Shown here: positions 12,603 through 19,148 of the stretch, piece after piece
Position numbering within the stretch: position 1 is the first letter of the stretch
Layout: every line of letters starts with the position of its first letter
Assembly: GCA_964613585.1 (NCBI GenBank)
Contig: CAZTHL010000073.1
Coordinates: 1-19,148, forward strand
Direction of reading: 5' to 3'
Length of the DNA stretch: 19,148 bases
Source of the DNA: CAZTHL01 sp964613585
GTDB taxonomy: Bacteria > Pseudomonadota > Alphaproteobacteria > DSM-16000 > Inquilinaceae
The notes under the pieces: generated by a model
What the model saw: only the letters and a program-made list of their open reading frames with translations
What the model was told of the DNA's origin: nothing
The model's database searches: none
Translations under genes and position numbers: made by a program

Positions 12603-13769
12603 TCAACCGCCGTCGTCCAGCGGCGGCCGGTCGAACTCGGGCCCCAGAAGGTGACCGGCGCGCTCGACCTTCGCTGTCAGATAGCGGAGGTTGTGCGGGT
12701 TGACCGAGCCCAGTACCGGCACCCGATCGACGATCTCGATGCCTTCGCCGCCGAGCGCGCGCAGCTTGTCGGGATTGTTTGTCATCAGCCGGATCCGCCG
12801 GATGCCGAGCTGGCGGAGCATGGCCGCAGCGATCTCGTACTGCCGCTCGTCCGCGCCGAAGCCGAGGATCTGATCGGCCTCCACCGTGTCGAGCCCGCTG
12901 TCCTGCAGGTCGTAGGCGCGCATCTTGTTGGCGAGCCCGATGCCCCGCCCCTCCTGGGCCAGGTACAGCAGCACCCCGTGCCCGTGCTCGACCATGGCCT
13001 GCACGGCGGCCCGCAGCTGCTCGCCGCAGTCACAGCGCAGGCTGCCGAACAGATCGCCGGTCAGACAGGCCGAATGAAGACGCACCAGCACCGGCGCGCC
13101 GGGGTCGATGCTGCCCACGATGATCGCCACCTGATCGGGCACGCCGCAGCTGCCACGGAACACCAGGAAGCGGGTCTCGGCGCTGTCGATGAGCGGGATC
13201 CGCGCCTCCGCCGCGGGCTCCAGGCTGAGCGCGACCGAGCGCGTGTAGCGCAGGATGTGGTCCATCTCGGCGCGCAGCAAAGAACCGTCGTCGAGCGCGG
13301 CGGCGATCCCCGGCTGCCAGTCCGGGACGGTCGGCGCCACCAGGGCCGACGGCACCAGCTTGGCGATCTTCGCCAAGCCGATGCCGGCCTCACCGATCCG
13401 GGCCAAGTCCGGACGCCGGGTTGGAACGGGCCCGAGCACGCGCTCGTCGGGGCGGCCGAACGCCAGGTGCCGCACGCCGTCGGCGCCGACGCCGGGGTCG
13501 ACCGGCAGGAGCACCGTGTCCTGCGCGCCGGCATCACGGCCGAGCGCGCGCATCCGCTCCCCGGTCACCGCCAGAACGGGTGGCCCGCCGCTGATCGTGG
13601 TCAAGGCGTCGATCAGCGTGTCGCTCGCGGTCTCCGTCGAGGCCAGAAGCGCCGACGTCGTCCCGGTGACCAGCACGGCCCGTCCGCGTCGAAGCTCATT
13701 GGCGGCCCGGTCGACCGAAAGCGTTTCCACATTGCCGTTGAGCCGTGGCGAAAGCTGTTCTGTTGGCAT
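12603..13769 (-). CDS. ribA: GTP cyclohydrolase II with a degenerate RibB-like N-terminal domain
   Basis: GTP cyclohydrolase II opens GTP to 2,5-diamino-6-ribosylamino-pyrimidinone 5'-phosphate, formate and pyrophosphate, the first step to riboflavin. From the start used here (388 residues) the catalytic domain is about 190-388. It has the zinc ligands C235, C246 and C248 in HSACLTGDLFGSLRCDCGEQ, then EGRGIGLANKMRAYDLQDSG, and MTNNPDKLRAL followed by IVDRVPVLGSVN. The first 190 residues recall DHBP synthase (VDRAANELRRGRAVLV) but lack its acidic DDEDRENEG loop, so that activity should be absent. No clear Shine-Dalgarno site marks the start. An ATG at 13856 would add 29 residues unlike the family. 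It is divergent from the RibD-like gene; whether it serves riboflavin or a dedicated pathway is open. Confidence 0.9.
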   Translation of the reverse strand: MPTEQLSPRLNGNVETLSVDRAANELRRGRAVLVTGTTSALLASTETASDTLIDALTTISGGPPVLAVTGERMRALGRDAGAQDTVLLPVDPGVGADGVRHLAFGRPDERVLGPVPTRRPDLARIGEAGIGLAKIAKLVPSALVAPTVPDWQPGIAAALDDGSLLRAEMDHILRYTRSVALSLEPAAEARIPLIDSAETRFLVFRGSCGVPDQVAIIVGSIDPGAPVLVRLHSACLTGDLFGSLRCDCGEQLRAAVQAMVEHGHGVLLYLAQEGRGIGLANKMRAYDLQDSGLDTVEADQILGFGADERQYEIAAAMLRQLGIRRIRLMTNNPDKLRALGGEGIEIVDRVPVLGSVNPHNLRYLTAKVERAGHLLGPEFDRPPLDDGG

Positions 13770-13888
13770 GCCAGATGAACGATTTATGGTTGGAAAGGTC
13801 CCGCGCCCCGCGATCAGGGTAGTTCGCTCAGCCTTGCCGGCAAGTCGAAGACGCATCGATATGAAAACAATACGTCATCACGACAATA
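13770..13888. promoter_or_regulatory. divergent intergenic region of ribA and the RibD-like gene
   Basis: About 119 nt separate the two starts (32 nt if ribA begins at 13856). The part at 13856-13890 is clearly richer in A and T than the surroundings, as expected for a promoter region. I could not fix convincing -35/-10 pairs for either strand and found no Shine-Dalgarno sequence for either gene. No FMN riboswitch can be recognised, and the region is too short to hold one together with a promoter. Confidence 0.4.
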
Positions 13889-14719
13889 ATGAATCGAGCC
13901 TCCGACAGATCCCGCGATCCCGCTGACAACGGCTCGTCGCTCTCCGCCGCCGAGGCCTGGAGGCTCCTCCGGGACGGCGAGGCTCGCCCGTCCCCGGGCC
14001 AGGAGGCGAGCGCGGCCGCGGCCCATCTGCTCGATCTCTACGGCCCGCTGGCGCGTCCCGGCGAGGCGGGCTGGGTGCTCGGCCATCTGGGCCAGAGCCT
14101 CGACGGCTTCATCGCCGCGGCCAATGGTCACTCTCATTACGTCACCGGGCCGGAGAACATCGAGCACCTGCACCGGTTGCGTGCCCTGGCCGATGCCGTG
14201 GTCGTCGGCGCCTCGACGGTCCGGGCCGACGATCCGCAACTGACGGTGCGGCGGGTCGAGGGCGCCCACCCGGTGCGGGTCGTCCTCGATCCTTGCCGCC
14301 GGCTCGGGCCCGGGCATCGGGTGTTCATCGACCGTCAGGCGCCGACGCTGGTGCTGTGCCGGGCCGACCGGGCGGGCGCCGGTGACACGCGCCACGGCGA
14401 GGCCGAATTGATGCCCGTGCCCGCTACCGACGCGGGCGGGCTCTGCCCCCTGGCCATCGCCGCCCACCTGCGCGGCCGGGGCCTGCGGCGGCTCTTCGTC
14501 GAAGGCGGCGGGCAGACCGTCACCCGCTTTCTGACGGCCGGGGCGTTGAGCCGCCTGCAGATCGCCGTCGCGCCGCTGCTCATCGGCGGCGGCCGGCCGG
14601 GCATCGCGTTGCCCCCCATCGACCATCTCAGCCGGGCCCTGCGGCTCCGGGCGCGCATTTTCCGTCTGGGCGAGGACGTCCTGTTCGACTGTCCGCTGCC
14701 GCCGGCCGACGGTGCGTGA
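13889..14719 (+). CDS. stand-alone RibD-type pyrimidine reductase
   Basis: The product (276 residues) matches the C-terminal reductase domain of RibD, a DHFR-like fold that uses NADPH to reduce the ribosyl group of the aminopyrimidine made from GTP. Domain residues are about 62-270: GQSLDGFIAAANGHSHYVTG (68-87), then LRALADAVVVGASTVRADDP (98-116), LTVRRVEGAHPVRVVLDP (118-135) and LFVEGGGQT near 202-210. The zinc-binding deaminase domain of RibD is absent. The first 60 residues are instead an Ala-rich helical segment with AEAWRLLRDGE. It is divergent from ribA and convergent with the methyltransferase gene (29-nt gap). No Shine-Dalgarno is seen before the ATG at 13889; the N-terminus is therefore uncertain, and the exact substrate is unknown. 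Confidence 0.85.
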   Translation: MNRASDRSRDPADNGSSLSAAEAWRLLRDGEARPSPGQEASAAAAHLLDLYGPLARPGEAGWVLGHLGQSLDGFIAAANGHSHYVTGPENIEHLHRLRALADAVVVGASTVRADDPQLTVRRVEGAHPVRVVLDPCRRLGPGHRVFIDRQAPTLVLCRADRAGAGDTRHGEAELMPVPATDAGGLCPLAIAAHLRGRGLRRLFVEGGGQTVTRFLTAGALSRLQIAVAPLLIGGGRPGIALPPIDHLSRALRLRARIFRLGEDVLFDCPLPPADGA

Positions 14720-14748
14720 GCCACGGTGCCGCGGGGAGAGGTCTTGGG

Positions 14749-15645
14749 TCAGCCGGTGCCGGGCAGGGCCAGCAGGTCGGTGTGGCCGACCGTCAGCCGC
14801 GACGCTCCGGACTCGATCCAGCTCGTGCGCCGGTCGCGCCAGCCGCGCAGCGTCGGCGCCAGATCGGGCCGGATCGCCTGGGCGGCCCGGGTCCAATCGG
14901 CCAGAAGAGCGTGCTGAATGGCCGTATCGCCGACACCGAGGCGCCAGTCGGCGCGCGCCGTCTCGACCGTGTATCCGTCCTTTCGCAGGGCCGTGGCCAG
15001 GACGTCCGGCGCCTCGGCGCCCAGCGCGGGGCCGAAGCCCTTGTCGGTCCTTTGATGGGCGTTGATGGCGTTGAACGCCGCCTCATCCTGGGTATCGTCC
15101 GGCGCCCATTCGATCCGGCCGTCGACGCTGAGCGCGATCAGCACGGCCGACCGGTGGGACGCCGCCGCCCGGGCCAACGTGGCGCACCAGTCTGCGGAGA
15201 CCAGGTCGAGCAGGGCCGAGGCGGTGACCAGGTCGTTGCCGTGCAGCCAGTCCTCGGTGAGGCCCGGGCTCAGATCCGCTCGGACGAGCTCGACCGACAG
15301 GCTGATGTGCTTCGCGTCGAGCTGCAGGCGCCCTTCGTCGCGCACCCGAAAACCGTGCCCCGCTCCCCAGTCGCGCAGGCTGAGACGGGCCTGCTCGAGC
15401 AGACCACCGTCACGCTCGACCAGCCGCCAGTCCTGCCGTCCGCCAAGGCGTGGTGCCAGCCAGCGCAGATTGGCGCCGGTGCCCGACCCCAGATCCAGCA
15501 CGGTCAGCGGCCGCGCCTCGTCCAGGGTGCCCCTGAGCCGCGAGACCAGGCCCGTGGACCGCGCCAGGGCATCATGGGGCTCGCGCAAGGCCAGCCAGTC
15601 CGCTCCGAAGCCGCCGGCCGTTCCGTCGATGCCGACCCGGGTCAC
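14749..15645 (-). CDS. class I SAM-dependent methyltransferase
   Basis: The 298-residue protein has a Rossmann-type methyltransferase fold. Motif I is LTVLDLGSGTGANL (residues 47-60), the acidic end of strand 2 is at WRLVERDGGLLEQA, and the motif IV region is GNDLVTASALLDLV. The N-terminus includes WLALREPHDALARS. The start is GTG at 15645, overlapping the glycosyltransferase stop by 4 nt (GTGA), so the two are coupled. It is the last gene of the minus-strand operon. The substrate cannot be read from sequence; from context I infer a small glycosylated pterin- or pyrimidine-like molecule, with low certainty. Confidence 0.85.
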   Translation of the reverse strand: MTRVGIDGTAGGFGADWLALREPHDALARSTGLVSRLRGTLDEARPLTVLDLGSGTGANLRWLAPRLGGRQDWRLVERDGGLLEQARLSLRDWGAGHGFRVRDEGRLQLDAKHISLSVELVRADLSPGLTEDWLHGNDLVTASALLDLVSADWCATLARAAASHRSAVLIALSVDGRIEWAPDDTQDEAAFNAINAHQRTDKGFGPALGAEAPDVLATALRKDGYTVETARADWRLGVGDTAIQHALLADWTRAAQAIRPDLAPTLRGWRDRRTSWIESGASRLTVGHTDLLALPGTG

Positions 15646-16682
15646 GCCGCCACCCGTGCCAGCTCGTCATGGAAACGGCGAGCCGCCTGCTCCCAGGTCG
15701 GCAGCCTCGTGCGCGCGAACCGGGCTCCCTCGGCGAGCCGCGCGCGCAGGCCCGCGTCGTCCAGGACGGCGCGCAGCGCTTCCGCCAGGGCCGCCTCGTC
15801 GCCCGGTGGCACCAGCAGGCCGGCCTGCTCCGGCACGGTCCCGGGGATCGCCCCCGCCCGTGTGGCCACCACCGGCAGGCCGCGCGCCAGGGCCTCCGCC
15901 AGCGCCATGCCGTAGCCCTCGTGATGCGAGGCCAGGACGAACAGGTCGGCGGCCGAGAGAACGGCGTGAAGCCCCTCGGTGTCGAGCTCGCCGACGAGGC
16001 CGACCCGGCCGGCCAGCCCGGTCTCGGCGATGAGCGCCATGACCTCGGCCGTGCATGCGGGATCGCGCGTGGTGCTTCCGGCGCAGATCAGCGTCCACGG
16101 CCGGTCGGCCAGGGTGGCGAGCGCACGGATCAGGCTGGCATGGCCCTTACGGCGTGTCAGCGTGGCGGCACACACCAACGTCGGGGCGGGACCGGCCGAG
16201 CCCGTGGCAAGCGGCGCCCGATCGGTCCCGGGCTCGACCACGCCGACGCGGCCCGGCACGACACCATAGGCCGCCAGGGACTCGCGGGTGGCGGCGCTGG
16301 TCACCAGAATGCGCCGCACCGGCTTCAGGGCGGCCTTTTCCGAGGCGAACAGCCGGTCGCGGACCGCGGGCGCGAGGCCGGTCTCGGTGGCCAGAGGGTG
16401 GTGCACCAGGGCCACCAGCCGGAGCCGCGGCCCGTGGACCGCTGCGGCCTCCGGCAGCACGCCGAGCGCAAGGCCGTCGATCACGGCGAGAGTGCCGTCG
16501 GGCAGCGCGGCCAACCGTTCCTGCGCCTCGGCACGCGCGGCGTCGTCGGGGAAGGGGAAGCCGTCCTTCAGCTCAAGCGCCGTCACCGTGGCGCCGTGCG
16601 CGCGCAGGCCGTCGATGATCCGGCGGTCGTAGATGAACCCGCCGGTCGCGGTCGACAGCGGGCCGGGCACGAGGAAATGCAT
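15642..16682 (-). CDS. GT4-family glycosyltransferase
   Basis: The 346-residue product has the two-domain GT-B architecture of retaining GT4 enzymes. The N-terminal acceptor domain starts MHFLVPGPLSTATGGFIYDR and contains ALVHHPLATETG. The nucleotide-sugar domain has LVCAATLTRRKGH, then SAADLFVLASHHEGYGMALA with the EX7E motif (E-GYGMALA-E), and ARGLPVVATRAGAIPGTV. I start at ATG 16682, which gives the glycine-rich first strand and loop typical of the family. In-frame ATGs at 16727 and 16757 would overlap the PTPS-like gene, and a GTG lies two codons upstream. It is 22 nt behind the PTPS-like gene and overlaps the methyltransferase start. Acceptor and sugar donor are unknown; no signal peptide or membrane anchor is seen. 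Confidence 0.87.
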   Translation of the reverse strand: MHFLVPGPLSTATGGFIYDRRIIDGLRAHGATVTALELKDGFPFPDDAARAEAQERLAALPDGTLAVIDGLALGVLPEAAAVHGPRLRLVALVHHPLATETGLAPAVRDRLFASEKAALKPVRRILVTSAATRESLAAYGVVPGRVGVVEPGTDRAPLATGSAGPAPTLVCAATLTRRKGHASLIRALATLADRPWTLICAGSTTRDPACTAEVMALIAETGLAGRVGLVGELDTEGLHAVLSAADLFVLASHHEGYGMALAEALARGLPVVATRAGAIPGTVPEQAGLLVPPGDEAALAEALRAVLDDAGLRARLAEGARFARTRLPTWEQAARRFHDELARVAA

Positions 16683-16704
16683 GTCCACGGGCCGGGCTCG
16701 CGCA

Positions 16705-17109
16705 TCAGGTCGCGAGAGGCGCCTCATAGGCGGCCCAGGCGATATGGCTCTCGCCAAGCGTCACCTTGAGCGCGCTCAAGCCGCTGGCGTGATGGCCGAG
16801 CGCCCCCTCGCGGATCCGCTGGGCCATACGGTCGAACACGACCCGCGCCAGGAACTCGGTGGTCGTGTTCTGTCCGGCGAAGGTCGGCTCTTCGTCGAGA
16901 TTGCGATAGTTGAGGTCTCCCAGCAGCCGCCTCAGCGCGTCCACCGCCCGGCCGATGTCGACGACGAGCCCGTCGGGATCCAGTTCGGCCCGCCGGAACT
17001 CGACATCGACGACATAGGTGGCGCCATGCAGCGCCTGCGCCGGCCCGAAGATCTCGCCCCGGAAGCTGTGGGCGATCATGAAGTGGTCGCGGACGGTGAG
17101 GCTGTACAT
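16705..17109 (-). CDS. QueD/PTPS-like protein with altered active site
   Basis: The 134-residue protein aligns along its whole length with the 6-pyruvoyltetrahydropterin synthase / 6-carboxytetrahydropterin synthase family. It shows FMIAHSF (10-16), LHGATYVVDVEF (27-38), VVDIGRAVDALR (49-60), NTTTEFLARVVFD (81-93) and the substrate-anchoring Glu in LGESH (118-122). Compared by memory with E. coli QueD, the nucleophile Cys27 is Ala24, one zinc ligand (the second His of HGH) is Ala30, and the catalytic Asp70-His71 pair is Asn67-Tyr68. Normal PTPS or QueD chemistry is therefore unlikely. CGGAG precedes the ATG. It lies 40 nt behind the dehydrogenase and 22 nt before the glycosyltransferase. Fold and pterin-type pocket are well supported; the reaction is unknown. 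Confidence 0.85.
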   Translation of the reverse strand: MYSLTVRDHFMIAHSFRGEIFGPAQALHGATYVVDVEFRRAELDPDGLVVDIGRAVDALRRLLGDLNYRNLDEEPTFAGQNTTTEFLARVVFDRMAQRIREGALGHHASGLSALKVTLGESHIAWAAYEAPLAT

Positions 17110-17149
17110 GGCCGGCTCCGGGGCGCCTCTGGCGACGATGCGTCTGCCA

Positions 17150-18157
17150 TTAATATGCGATACGATGACACAGGGCTCCCGAGGACGGGTCCGCGAGACG
17201 GGCCATCACCTCCGGAAGCTCGCTGAACCGGCTGGTTCCGTCGATCAGCGCCTCCAGCGAGGTATCACGCAGGAGCCAGAGGGCGAGTCCCAGCCGGCGA
17301 CGAAAGTCCCACCGCGCCCGCTGGGCCACGGCCACCGTGCCAACCTGGGACGAGCGCAGGCACAGGCGGCGGGAATGGAAGGCCTCGCCCAGGGGCGCGG
17401 CCACGGTCTGGTCGCCGTACCAGCTGAGCTCGAGCACCGTGGCCTCGAAGCCGGCAAGCGCGAGCGCCGTGGCGAGGCCCGACGACGTGCCGCTGGCGTG
17501 GATGACCAGGTCCGCCTCGCCGGCGGCCTCCCCGGGCAGCCGGAAGCGGACGCCGAGCGCGTCGGCGACCGCGCGGCGGCCGGGATCGATGTCGATCAGC
17601 TCGACCTCGGTGCCGATGATCCGCGCGGCCAGCCAGGCGGCAAGGCAGCCGACCACCCCGGCGCCGCCGACGGCGATGCGGTCGCCGACGCGCGCCCCGG
17701 CGTCCCACAGGCCGTTGACGGCGGTCTCCATGTTCGCCGCCAGCACCGCCCGGCCGGGCGGCAGGTCGTCGGGCAGCGGGGTGACGGCTGCCGCCGGCAC
17801 AACGTACCGCTCCTGATGCGGGAACAGGCAGAACACGGTCCGGCCCTGGAGCGACGGCGGGCCGCGCTCGACGCAGCCGACATTGATGTAGCCGTACTTG
17901 ACCGGGGCCGGGAACGCGCCCTGCTGGAACGGCGCCCGCATGGCGCGGTGCTGGCTCGCCGGCACGCCGCCGCGGAACACCAGGCTTTCCGTGCCGCGGC
18001 TGATGCCTGAAAACAAGGTGCGCACCAGGACCTCACCGGCACCGGGATCCCGCAGCGGCTCGGCGCGCAGCTCGGCCCGGCCGGGGGCGACGATCCAGAG
18101 CGCGCGGGTGTGGCAGAGCATGTCCTCTGGGGGCATCCCTGATTGTGCGCTGTCCAT
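17150..18157 (-). CDS. MDR-family dehydrogenase without visible zinc ligands
   Basis: The 335-residue product is a medium-chain dehydrogenase/reductase. A GroES-like part (about 18-130) contains GEVLVRTLFSGISRGTESLV, then PVKYGYINVGCVERG. The Rossmann part has RIAVGGAGVVGCLAAWLAAR (160-179; GGAGVVG) and ELIDIDPGRRAVADALGV (186-203), where the Asp favours NAD(H). Where zinc alcohol dehydrogenases have catalytic Cys and GHE, this protein has GISRGTE and GYI. The four structural-zinc cysteines are also missing. It is the first gene of the minus-strand operon, with GGGGA about 7 nt before the ATG. Some zinc-less MDR proteins of the SGISRGTE type act on tetrapyrrole or other cyclic substrates. The reaction here is unknown; a redox step in the same pathway is inference. 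Confidence 0.85.
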   Translation of the reverse strand: MDSAQSGMPPEDMLCHTRALWIVAPGRAELRAEPLRDPGAGEVLVRTLFSGISRGTESLVFRGGVPASQHRAMRAPFQQGAFPAPVKYGYINVGCVERGPPSLQGRTVFCLFPHQERYVVPAAAVTPLPDDLPPGRAVLAANMETAVNGLWDAGARVGDRIAVGGAGVVGCLAAWLAARIIGTEVELIDIDPGRRAVADALGVRFRLPGEAAGEADLVIHASGTSSGLATALALAGFEATVLELSWYGDQTVAAPLGEAFHSRRLCLRSSQVGTVAVAQRARWDFRRRLGLALWLLRDTSLEALIDGTSRFSELPEVMARLADPSSGALCHRIAY

Positions 18158-18464
18158 CTCGGCTTCCCCGGCGGCAGGGTCCCCGGGTCGGCTCGGCCGG
18201 CCGGACCGGTCCCGGCGACCGTGCTCGACGCCGTTCGCTACGTTTCTTACCGTCTATCGCACGTCGTCGGCTTTCCATGGGCCGCGACCGATGATAAAAC
18301 GACTCACTCTTTACCAAATCGTCGCAGTGGGACGGGCCTCGGAGACAGCCTCACTCTAAAAGCGCAGCTCGTCGACCAGCCAGCGCCGACAGAGCGGTTC
18401 CCCCCGAGCTCCAGACCGTGATGGCAGACAACAAGATCAGGCAGACGTCCTACCGGAGGCAGGC
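18158..18464. promoter_or_regulatory. divergent intergenic region of the dehydrogenase operon and pckG
   Basis: These 307 nt hold no gene that I can support. A relatively AT-rich stretch covers about 18285-18320. On the minus strand, TTGGTA (18317-18312) and TATCAT (18296-18291) could serve as -35 and -10 for the dehydrogenase operon, but the 15-nt spacer is short and the match weak. No good promoter for pckG was found. GGAGG at 18455-18459 is the pckG ribosome-binding site. No terminator or repeat is evident. Confidence 0.35.
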
Positions 18465-19148
18465 ATGGACACGATGACGACCGCGGACGCCCCCACGAAG
18501 AACGCCAGGCTGCTCGCTTGGGTCGAAGAGGTCGCGGCAATGTGCAAGCCGGACCGCGTGTACTGGTGCGACGGTTCGCAGGAGGAATACGATCGTCTCA
18601 TGCAGGAGATGGTCGATGCCGGCGTGGCCATCAAGCTCAACGAGCAGAAGCGGCCGAACAGCTTCCTGTTCCGCTCGGATCCGGCCGACGTCGCGCGCGT
18701 CGAGGACCGCACCTACATCTGCTCGGTCAACAAGAATGACGCCGGTCCGACCAACAACTGGGAAGACCCGGCCAAGATGAAGGCCGTCATGAGCGAGCTG
18801 TATGATGGCTGCATGCGGGGACGGACGATGTACGTCATCCCGTTCAGCATGGGGCCGCTCGGCTCGCACATCTCCTATATCGGCGTCGAACTCTCCGACA
18901 GCCCCTACGTGGTGTGCAATCAGCGCATCATGACGCGCATGGGCAAGGGCGCGCTCGAGGTGCTGGGCGAGGACGGCGACTTCGTGCCCTGCCTGCACTC
19001 GGTCGGCGTGCCGCTCAAGTCGGGCGAGGCGGGACCACGCTGGCCGTGCGATCCGAAGAACACCTACATCTGCCACTTCCCCGAAGAGCGGATGATCTGG
19101 TCCTACGGCTCCGGCTACGGCGGCAACGCCCTGCTCGGCAAGAAGTGC
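18465..19148 (+). CDS. pckG: phosphoenolpyruvate carboxykinase (GTP), 5' part (partial)
   Basis: GTP-dependent PEP carboxykinase converts oxaloacetate to phosphoenolpyruvate, the entry to gluconeogenesis. The frame is open to the window end (228 codons; family members are about 600 residues). Typical blocks are PNSFLFRSDPADVARVEDRT (64-83), the segment NDAGPTNNW (91-99), then GRTMYVIPFSMGPLGSHIS (119-137), QRIMTRMGKGALE (153-165) and WSYGSGYGGNALLGKKC (212-228), the region of the substrate-binding YGGN. The kinase loops lie beyond the window. ATG 18465 has GGAGG 5 nt upstream; an ATG three codons later is less well spaced. It is divergent from the pterin-like operon and probably independent of it. 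Confidence 0.95.
   Translation, partial: MDTMTTADAPTKNARLLAWVEEVAAMCKPDRVYWCDGSQEEYDRLMQEMVDAGVAIKLNEQKRPNSFLFRSDPADVARVEDRTYICSVNKNDAGPTNNWEDPAKMKAVMSELYDGCMRGRTMYVIPFSMGPLGSHISYIGVELSDSPYVVCNQRIMTRMGKGALEVLGEDGDFVPCLHSVGVPLKSGEAGPRWPCDPKNTYICHFPEERMIWSYGSGYGGNALLGKKC

Noticed and set aside
12525..13778. Open plus-strand frame of 417 codons opposite ribA
   Set aside because: It is the antisense shadow of ribA, whose product has full motif support. The shadow protein has no recognisable domain and reflects GC-rich codon structure.
13770..13888. FMN riboswitch upstream of ribA
   Set aside because: The divergent gap is too short and none of the conserved RFN-element segments can be recognised.
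14716..15915. Long plus-strand frame opposite the methyltransferase and glycosyltransferase genes
   Set aside because: It runs across two real minus-strand genes, is Arg/Pro/Gln-rich and has no family motif.
15669..16769. 366-codon plus-strand frame opposite the glycosyltransferase
   Set aside because: Antisense shadow; the opposite strand carries the EX7E motif and GT-B landmarks.
16705..17109. A queuosine-pathway queD call
   Set aside because: Catalytic Cys, Asp-His and a zinc ligand are replaced, and no queC, queE or queF homologue lies nearby.
17018..18010. 330-codon plus-strand frame opposite the dehydrogenase
   Set aside because: Antisense shadow; the minus-strand frame has the Rossmann motif and a ribosome-binding site.

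Overview
The window is GC-rich DNA from an alphaproteobacterium, probably of a Rhodospirillales-like lineage (inferred). Three things point there: the gene order secY-adk-rpsM-rpsK-rpoA-rplQ with no rpsD, an alphaproteobacterial L22 N-terminus ending in NEAMA, and a cysteine-free 101-residue S14. The exact family cannot be told from the sequence alone.

Positions 1-9292 (+) hold the end of the S10 operon and the spc operon: rpsS (3' end), rplV, rpsC, rplP, rpmC, rpsQ, rplN, rplX, rplE, rpsN, rpsH, rplF, rplR, rpsE, rpmD, rplO, secY, adk. Many junctions overlap by 1-8 nt, so translation is probably coupled. A sigma70-type promoter at 9383-9411 starts a second unit, the alpha operon rpsM-rpsK-rpoA-rplQ (9575-12274), which has unusually long, hairpin-rich gaps. 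Three ribosomal proteins carry large extras. S17 has an 83-residue acidic, repeat-bearing C-terminal tail. L30 has a 160-residue Ala/Glu-rich N-terminal extension, larger than L30 itself. L24 has about 20 extra N-terminal residues.

Positions 12275-12602 lie between convergent genes and hold a roughly 119-bp inverted-repeat (MITE-like) element and a 3 x 15-bp tandem repeat.

Positions 12603-18157 hold an accessory metabolic locus in three blocks. They are a GTP cyclohydrolase II with a degenerate RibB-like N-terminal half (-), a divergent stand-alone RibD-type reductase (+), and a tight minus-strand operon. The operon encodes an MDR dehydrogenase without visible zinc ligands, a QueD/PTPS-like protein with its catalytic residues replaced, a GT4 glycosyltransferase and a SAM methyltransferase. 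The content looks like a route from GTP to a reduced, glycosylated and methylated pyrimidine or pterin product. That product is unknown and the pathway is inference; this is the most interesting part of the window.

Positions 18465-19148 (+) hold the 5' part of a GTP-dependent PEP carboxykinase gene, cut by the window end. No tRNA, rRNA, CRISPR array, intact insertion sequence or recognisable riboswitch was seen.
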